From Sphingobacterium paucimobilis HER1398 (GTDB lineage Bacteria; Bacteroidota; Bacteroidia; Sphingobacteriales; Sphingobacteriaceae): 48,710 nt of DNA. Of this stretch, positions 43,137-48,710 are shown one piece after another; the stretch's first letter is position 1, and every line of letters starts with the position of its first letter. Location of the stretch: NCBI RefSeq assembly GCF_000416985.1, contig NZ_ATDL01000008.1:1-48710 (forward strand), in the 5' to 3' direction. Under the pieces are notes generated by a model that was given only the letters and a program-made list of their open reading frames with translations, was not told where the DNA came from and ran no database searches. The translations under genes and the position numbers were made by a program.

Positions 43137-45077
43137 CTAATAAGACAAGACTTCGACTTCCGTTCTTCTATTTGCCTGATGTTCTGCAGCAGAACATTTG
43201 ACACCATCTGCACAGCGATTGACTAACCTGCGTTCGCCGTAACCTTTTGCTACAAGTCGATCCCGTTCTATACCTCTAGAGACGATATAGTCCACTGCGC
43301 TTTCTGCTCTTCGCTGGGACAATACATCATTATATCGATGTGTGCCTCTGCTATCTGTATGGCTAGACAGTTCGATACGCAACGTTGGGTTATCACGCAT
43401 CGTTCTAACCAGCTGGTCTAAGATGACGGCCGCATCTTTTCGAATGTTATACTTATCAAAATCATAATATATGTTTTCGAGAACGAATTTGTGACCGACT
43501 TCCATTATCGGTTCCAAATATAAGGCTACTTGGTATACGGTATCTCTTGTCGGCACCTTCGTGAACACCATTACAGAATCGGCATAATATCCCGATCGTT
43601 CTCCCAGAATCTGATATGCTGTATTCTTGTCTACATCAAATGCAAATTCAGCCTTCCCATCACTTTGGCTTTTTGCTAACATATTTCTCTTATCACCGAA
43701 CAAAGTAACATTTGTTTCCGCCAGTAGTTCACGAGACTTTTTATTGAATGTTTTCCCTTGAATAACGATCTTAAATACAGGTTTCTTGGCCGCATAAAAA
43801 TAAATATCGTCACCTCCAGCTCCACTTCTATTGGAAGAAAGAAATCCTTTCTGTAGCATCGTATCATCTTCCTGCACAAAATAAGCAAAGTCATCTGACG
43901 CGCTATTGATCGGGAATCCCATGTTTTTCACTTGTGCAATTTTCCCCTGCTTTACATTGGCTTCAAATATATCCAAGCCCCCCATACCGGGTCTGCCATT
44001 ACTGGAAAAATAAAACTTGTCCCCAAATATCATGGGAAACATTTCATCATATTTGGTATTGATTTCTGCTCCGGCATTTACAGGATTTCCCCAAGTACCG
44101 TCTTTCTGCAGGTCACAAAACCAAATATCGACACCTCCTAAACCACCAGGCATATCGGAAGCAAAATACAGTCTATTTTGTTCCTCACTCCATGCGGCAT
44201 GTCCGAGCGAGTATTCTTTTACATTATTGAAGGGGAAAGCCGTTTCTTTCCATTCGTTACCCTGCTTTTCATACACCATTAACTCCAAGGTAGAGCGTGA
44301 CCATTTCTGCCCCTCTTTACGATACTTCTGTACCTCTTTGTCTGGGTTAGTACGGGTTACATATAGTTTATCGCCGGTTTTGTTGCTCGCGACTGGTCCT
44401 ACGTGATATTTCGCTTGATTGATCCCCCCATCTGTAACCATAGTACCTTTCCCCGTCCCATTCTTATCTCTTGAAAACAGTCGAAGAAACGACTGTCCAG
44501 TCATTCCGGACTTACCAACAGTGATATCGGTTGTCTCGCCTGCATAATAAAGTTTATTCGCTGTCGCTATCATCCCAAATTCAGAAAGCGGGGTATTAAC
44601 ATCACTAAAGGGAAGAATATCCACTTTGTGCGGATTAGCTATCCATCGTGCAGCAGAGTCTGCTCCTTGTAGGGCAATACTTACAAAGTCATCGTCCCCT
44701 TGCTCTGCTATATATCTTTGGTACATCGTTTTTGCCTCTGCATACTTCCCGTTTTGCTTGAGAACATTAGCGTACTGCAGGAGAGATTTCTTATTATAAT
44801 CTGATCGCTGTGCAACACGTGCATACCAGTTTTCGGCGAGGTCATAGTTGTTAATCTGTGCATAACTCTCTGCGAGGCGCTCAAGATTTCTTGTCTTAAC
44901 TTTTTTGGAATCACTTAGTTTACTATATAACAGGGCTGCATTATAGTACTCATATTTCTCAAAAAGTAAATCTGCTTTTGCTTGTAGACTTAACTGTTCT
45001 TGTGCGCAAACCGTAGTCGTAAGGAACATTAATCCCAATACGAAATAGTGGCTTAAGAATATACGGTTATATTTCAT
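43137..45077 (-). CDS. OmpA-family protein with TPR and PD40 propeller repeats (PorE-like)
   Basis: A 646-residue envelope protein. A signal peptide (FLTTTVCAQ) leads into tetratricopeptide repeats (about 25-130), then PD40/WD40-like propeller repeats (about 160-420; RLYFASDMPGGLGGVDIWFC, FYFSSNGRPGMGGLDIFEA), a CarboxypepD-like segment, and a C-terminal OmpA domain (about 530-646) with YYDFDKYNIRKDA, SSHTDSRGTHRYNDVLSQRRA and KGYGERR, the peptidoglycan-binding motif. PorE of Porphyromonas has this layout and links the T9SS to the wall. It sits directly after a PorP/SprF gene, the usual pairing for handling type B substrates. Confidence 0.9.
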   Translation of the reverse strand: MKYNRIFLSHYFVLGLMFLTTTVCAQEQLSLQAKADLLFEKYEYYNAALLYSKLSDSKKVKTRNLERLAESYAQINNYDLAENWYARVAQRSDYNKKSLLQYANVLKQNGKYAEAKTMYQRYIAEQGDDDFVSIALQGADSAARWIANPHKVDILPFSDVNTPLSEFGMIATANKLYYAGETTDITVGKSGMTGQSFLRLFSRDKNGTGKGTMVTDGGINQAKYHVGPVASNKTGDKLYVTRTNPDKEVQKYRKEGQKWSRSTLELMVYEKQGNEWKETAFPFNNVKEYSLGHAAWSEEQNRLYFASDMPGGLGGVDIWFCDLQKDGTWGNPVNAGAEINTKYDEMFPMIFGDKFYFSSNGRPGMGGLDIFEANVKQGKIAQVKNMGFPINSASDDFAYFVQEDDTMLQKGFLSSNRSGAGGDDIYFYAAKKPVFKIVIQGKTFNKKSRELLAETNVTLFGDKRNMLAKSQSDGKAEFAFDVDKNTAYQILGERSGYYADSVMVFTKVPTRDTVYQVALYLEPIMEVGHKFVLENIYYDFDKYNIRKDAAVILDQLVRTMRDNPTLRIELSSHTDSRGTHRYNDVLSQRRAESAVDYIVSRGIERDRLVAKGYGERRLVNRCADGVKCSAAEHQANRRTEVEVLSY

Positions 45078-45156
45078 ATCTATTTAATTTATCTTTTAAA
45101 GGCAACATGGAATGTCTAGATTCTTTTCAATCGTCGACATTTCATTCTAGTAAGTT

Positions 45157-46176
45157 TTAAAAGAACCTTGGACTTAATATCTGTCTCAGCGGGCGATCGA
45201 ATGTGATACCCAATGTCACTTCATGTGTGCCACTCTGCAATCCCTGCATTCTGTTCAACATAATATCGTAGGAATAGCCTATTCTGAATTTGGGTGTTAC
45301 ATAGAATTGTGCAACCCCTTGTACAGAGTTGAGTGAACTAAGCTTCGCGGGCGAATTATCATAGTACTTCCTGTCAAAGATCTTAGCACGTGTGCGGTAT
45401 CCTCCCCCTATCCAGAATTTATTATTGAAAATAAACATAGCATTGACATCAAGGGCCGTTGGACCTTTGAAATCATCCTTTACCAAAAGGCTTGGTCTTA
45501 AATGCAGCCCTTCCTCTAAAGAAATCAATCCTCCTGCAATTACATAGAGACTGACATTTTTATAAAGACTTTCCAGGGAATTCTGATTGAATACAAATTG
45601 ATCATTATCCACAGCATTAGAGAAAAGATCATGTACCGCTACTCCTGCATATATTTTGGGAGTTGTGTAATAAGCACCCAGTCTCACATCTGGCACCCAA
45701 GTCGAAAGCTTTCCGTCTGGAAGTACCTGATCCTTTTTAGTGACTGGATCGAGCTTGGCACCATCCAACCCATATTGGGTGACTCCAGCAGCAACCCCTA
45801 GACTGAGTCGTTTGGTATCCTCAGGATCAAGTTGTAAACGTAATGCATAGTTGGCATATATAGAGGTTGCAGACTGCGCCCCGAGTCCATCCGCCGTAAT
45901 CTGTAGACCGACACCGTGTCTTCTATTGACAGGATCTAAGACCCCATCAATAGAAATACTACCGGTTTTTGGAGCGCCATCCCAGCCCGTCCATTGACTT
46001 CTGAGTCCGACCTGTGCAAACCACTCTTCTTTATACCCCGCATAGGCCGGATTTACACTCAATGAGTTGAATATATACTGCGTAAATTGTATATTCTGCT
46101 GTGCTTGTGCTGTTACAAAACAGGTTACGCCCATCAGTAACAATACTAGTCTTTTCTTGATATTATTCTTGTTCAT
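45157..46176 (-). CDS. sprF: PorP/SprF-family type IX secretion membrane protein
   Basis: A 339-residue outer-membrane beta-barrel. The signal peptide ends VTAQAQ, followed by the family opening NIQFTQYIFNSLSVNPAYAGYKE and SQWTGWDGAPKTGSISIDG. The C-terminus has the family motif FRIGYSYDIMLNRM and GTHEVTLGITF. In Flavobacterium johnsoniae SprF is needed to secrete and surface-attach the adhesin SprB, which has a type B sorting domain. Here it starts 11 bases after a gene with exactly such a domain, so it is probably the dedicated partner of that product. The symbol is by family; many paralogues exist per genome. Confidence 0.9.
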   Translation of the reverse strand: MNKNNIKKRLVLLLMGVTCFVTAQAQQNIQFTQYIFNSLSVNPAYAGYKEEWFAQVGLRSQWTGWDGAPKTGSISIDGVLDPVNRRHGVGLQITADGLGAQSATSIYANYALRLQLDPEDTKRLSLGVAAGVTQYGLDGAKLDPVTKKDQVLPDGKLSTWVPDVRLGAYYTTPKIYAGVAVHDLFSNAVDNDQFVFNQNSLESLYKNVSLYVIAGGLISLEEGLHLRPSLLVKDDFKGPTALDVNAMFIFNNKFWIGGGYRTRAKIFDRKYYDNSPAKLSSLNSVQGVAQFYVTPKFRIGYSYDIMLNRMQGLQSGTHEVTLGITFDRPLRQILSPRFF

Positions 46177-46187
46177 GACCTTATGCT

Positions 46188-48710
46188 TTAGCGTGTTTTG
46201 ATTAGTACATGACCTTTATACAAATCTTCTTTCGTGCCCTTTATGGTCTTCACGATATAGAAGTACGTCCCTTCGTTAAGTCCTTGGCCGGTCCACTCAT
46301 TTCGATAATTATTATTTCTGTAGACCTCGTTACCCCAACGGTTCAAGATGATTACTTCCGTCCGGTCGAAGGCTTCGATTCCTTCAATTTCAAACGTATC
46401 ATTCGTACCGTCATCATTTGGTGTAAATACGTTAGGGATGAAGAAAGGCATTCTCGCTATTCCCACTATTCTTTCTGCACGTCCCTCTAAATGTCCACCG
46501 GCCAAGTCTTTACCTGTCGCAATTACCTCATTCACTATACTACCGTTATCGAAATCAGAGCGTCTTACTTTATAAGTCGTTTTGAACGTCTTTTCTGCTC
46601 CGATAGCCATATTGCCAATTGTCTCCATCATACCAGTCAATGGATCTTTCACCACCACATCGGTAAGGTCATAGTTTCCTTTGTTAGCGACCTTAATGGT
46701 ATAAGTGATCACTTCACCTTCCTTGTTGACTTCCGTTTTATCAGCATCCTTAGTTACTTCAAGCACATTATTAAACACCACTTTGACCAAGACCTCGTTA
46801 GAGAGCTTTTCTATCACACCTGTTGTAGGATTGAATGATCGCAATCTCGTCACGCCACCTACTGTACCCTCTACACGTGCTGTGTTGGTGATCTCTCCTC
46901 GGATAATATCTGCCAAGACAGACTCATAGGTAAGATCAATCTTCCGAGTTTCGCCAATCGCTAGATTACCTACGGAACCGGTAAAACTTGGGAACATCGG
47001 ATCGGTAACAACGACACTAACCAAATCGACAGTACCCGTATTGGTTACTTCAATGGTGTATTCGATCAATTCACCCAAGAAAGTAATCTCACTCTTATCT
47101 GCGCTCTTCACAATGCTTATCTCAGGATCAAATTTAACGCTAGTGGAGGTTTCATCAGTGACTTTTTCGTTAGTTTTCAACGTAGCCGATGCGATGTTGT
47201 CCAATGATTTCTTCAGAAGATCATTATAAGTCACGACATACTTCAAAGTGTACGTCTTCACCTCTCCAACCATCAAGTCGATAACCTCATTAAGTCCCAA
47301 CATAGCATCTTCAACGGTAACATCTTCTAGATCAATATTACCTGTATTCGTTACTTTTATGGTATAAGTCAGCTCTTCTCCGACTCTAGATACTTCTTGT
47401 TTGTCTACCGTCTTCTCAATAGACACCTTACCAGTTTGACAGATAGCAACTTTCACTTCATCGGAAGGAATTTCAACTTTACCTCCCACAGCTCCTGTAA
47501 TCTGTCCAGCTGGAGTGTTAGCAACGACTTTGGCAGAACCGCTTATAAAACCTCTATTGATATCAACTTGGTCGATGATATACTCTGCTGTAAACTCACG
47601 TGTAGCTCCTGGCAACAACGCTCCCTGTCCCGTTGACGTAATATTACCCAGTCTAGGCGACAGTGTACTAGTTACGTTCAGACTATTCAATGAAACATTA
47701 CCTGTATTCTTAACTGTGAAGGTATAAGTGATCTTGTCATTAACCTTCAAGCCAAAACAGTCATTGCTAGTTCCCAGATTATGTTTCTTAGTGATACTTA
47801 TTCCAGCATTTCTTGTTATAGTTGTTGTTGCGATATCAACAGTCGGTTCTGGCATCTCTGTTGAAATAACTGACACATGATTTATCAAAGTGTTACCATT
47901 ATCTATTTGAGATTGACTTACCGTATATTCGAACTTATATGTCCATGTTTCACCAATTTCTAGAATATTATTATTCGGTATTCCACCTGTCTGTACAGCC
48001 GAACCAATAACAAGAGGAATGTTGTTATTTACGCCTGACTGTTCTAACTCGTCTAGTACTTGTACATTAGACAAATTAAATTCCCCGGTGTTCTTAACCT
48101 TAATTTCATATTTCAATACTTTCGGAGCATTAATATTGTCTTGATCAACTGTTTTTGTCACCTCGACCCGAACTGGTTTTACCGTGACAAGGACAGAAAC
48201 AATCTCACTAATACATCCCGTAACATCATTTTGTTGTGCAACATAGGCTATAAATGTGCCTTGCGCAGCTGTAGAAACAGATGGCTTAGGAATGATGCTT
48301 GTACCCTCTTCATCAGAATACCAAACCAAGGTGTGTCCAGGATTAGCTGTTGCGTCATAAGCAATACCTGGCGCACCAACATAGGTTGATGTATTTGTAG
48401 TATTAGGAGTTGAAGGAAGTGGAATAACCGTAACATCTTTCGTAACAACGGTAGAACAGCCGCTGCCATTCGTAACGCTATAGCTGATCGTAACCGTACC
48501 TGCAGAAACTCCGGTAACAACACCGCTTGTAGAGACAGTAGCAACAGATGTATTGCTGCTGCTCCAAACCCCGCCTGTTGGCGTTGAGCTCAAAGCAACT
48601 GTACTGCCGATACAGACTGAGTTTGATCCGGTGATCGCTGAAACCACCGGTAATGCGTTTACAGTAACATCTTTCGTAACAACGGTAGAACAGCCGCTGC
48701 CATTCGTAAC
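46188..48710 (-). CDS. Large repetitive cell-surface protein with T9SS type B sorting domain (partial, open at right edge)
   Basis: The reading frame runs through the right edge without a start, so only the last about 840 residues are seen. From the edge inward there are bacterial Ig-like BIG2 repeats (VWSSSNTSVATVSTSGVVTGV), another Ig-like domain, five DUF11-type repeats (such as ITYTFTVKNTGNVSLNSLNV and LTYTIKVTNTGNIDLEDVTV), and the gliding-motility-associated C-terminal domain (FFIPNVFTPNDDGTNDTFEI, WGNEVYRN, GTYFYIV). The last is the type B signal for T9SS export. An extracellular stalk or adhesin is likely. The GTG at 48647 is not the start, since the frame continues with a second copy of the BIG2 repeat. 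Confidence 0.9.
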   Translation of the reverse strand, partial: VTNGSGCSTVVTKDVTVNALPVVSAITGSNSVCIGSTVALSSTPTGGVWSSSNTSVATVSTSGVVTGVSAGTVTISYSVTNGSGCSTVVTKDVTVIPLPSTPNTTNTSTYVGAPGIAYDATANPGHTLVWYSDEEGTSIIPKPSVSTAAQGTFIAYVAQQNDVTGCISEIVSVLVTVKPVRVEVTKTVDQDNINAPKVLKYEIKVKNTGEFNLSNVQVLDELEQSGVNNNIPLVIGSAVQTGGIPNNNILEIGETWTYKFEYTVSQSQIDNGNTLINHVSVISTEMPEPTVDIATTTITRNAGISITKKHNLGTSNDCFGLKVNDKITYTFTVKNTGNVSLNSLNVTSTLSPRLGNITSTGQGALLPGATREFTAEYIIDQVDINRGFISGSAKVVANTPAGQITGAVGGKVEIPSDEVKVAICQTGKVSIEKTVDKQEVSRVGEELTYTIKVTNTGNIDLEDVTVEDAMLGLNEVIDLMVGEVKTYTLKYVVTYNDLLKKSLDNIASATLKTNEKVTDETSTSVKFDPEISIVKSADKSEITFLGELIEYTIEVTNTGTVDLVSVVVTDPMFPSFTGSVGNLAIGETRKIDLTYESVLADIIRGEITNTARVEGTVGGVTRLRSFNPTTGVIEKLSNEVLVKVVFNNVLEVTKDADKTEVNKEGEVITYTIKVANKGNYDLTDVVVKDPLTGMMETIGNMAIGAEKTFKTTYKVRRSDFDNGSIVNEVIATGKDLAGGHLEGRAERIVGIARMPFFIPNVFTPNDDGTNDTFEIEGIEAFDRTEVIILNRWGNEVYRNNNYRNEWTGQGLNEGTYFYIVKTIKGTKEDLYKGHVLIKTR
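48431..48710 (-). repeat. 234-bp tandem repeat encoding BIG2 domains
   Basis: The 46 bases at 48431-48476 recur without change at 48665-48710, an exact period of 234 bp or 78 codons. One full unit is seen, and the array continues past the edge. The protein unit includes VTNGSGCSTVVTKDVTV. Confidence 0.9.

Noticed and set aside
46188..48710. CRISPR-like periodic repeats
   Set aside because: The periodicity is in frame and encodes BIG2 and DUF11-type protein domains; there are no short conserved repeats with unique spacers.

Overview
The window is chromosomal DNA from a Bacteroidota bacterium, most likely of the Sphingobacteriaceae (Sphingobacterium/Pedobacter type). The evidence is a SusC/SusD pair, type IX secretion (T9SS) and gliding-type proteins (SprE/PorW, GldJ, SprA, PorP/SprF, a type B sorting domain), lipoproteins with Bacteroidota-style signal peptides, a malic enzyme fused to a phosphotransacetylase domain, and repeated promoter boxes of the Bacteroidota form TAnnTTTG. 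The genus is an inference. Coding density is high. I see no insertion sequence, prophage or CRISPR array.

Layout. 1-0.8 kb: a small GIY-YIG nuclease-like gene, then three initiator tRNA genes and one decayed tRNA on the minus strand. 0.8-3.6 kb: era and uvrC, convergent. 3.7-9.8 kb (minus): ispF, a sprE/porW-like TPR lipoprotein with an internal Lys/Glu-rich repeat, and a class A penicillin-binding protein. 10.2-11.7 kb: gldJ. 12-14.7 kb (minus): pnp and rpsO with separate promoters. 14.8-26.1 kb: a glycan region with a NagX/HGSNAT-like membrane acetyltransferase, then in the other direction a ROK regulator, susC, susD and a GH29 alpha-L-fucosidase; facing them are glycosylasparaginase and cutC, which overlap. 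26.1-29.7 kb: Xaa-Pro aminopeptidase and a PBP4-type D,D-carboxypeptidase. 29.8-40.4 kb: maeB, ruvA, the giant translocon gene sprA, and a free methionine-R-sulfoxide reductase. 40.4 kb to the end (minus, reading inward from the right edge): a large repetitive secreted protein open at the edge, a PorP/SprF protein, an OmpA-family protein with TPR and propeller repeats, a membrane-anchored TPR/LuxR-type regulator, and a WD40 protein.

How they fit together. Two systems stand out. The first is protein export: SprA is the outer-membrane translocon, GldJ and SprE are accessory lipoproteins, and the right-hand block supplies a type B substrate with its SprF-like partner and a cell-wall-anchoring OmpA protein. 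The second is a small polysaccharide-utilisation locus whose enzymes match the reducing-end stub of N-glycoproteins: a fucosidase that could remove fucose, and a glycosylasparaginase that cuts the GlcNAc-Asn bond and, in the lysosomal pathway, needs fucose removed first. The ROK gene that opens the operon has a perfect 21-bp palindrome filling the space between its two promoter elements, a strong operator candidate. The translational coupling of cutC to glycosylasparaginase hints at a role for this CutC outside copper handling.
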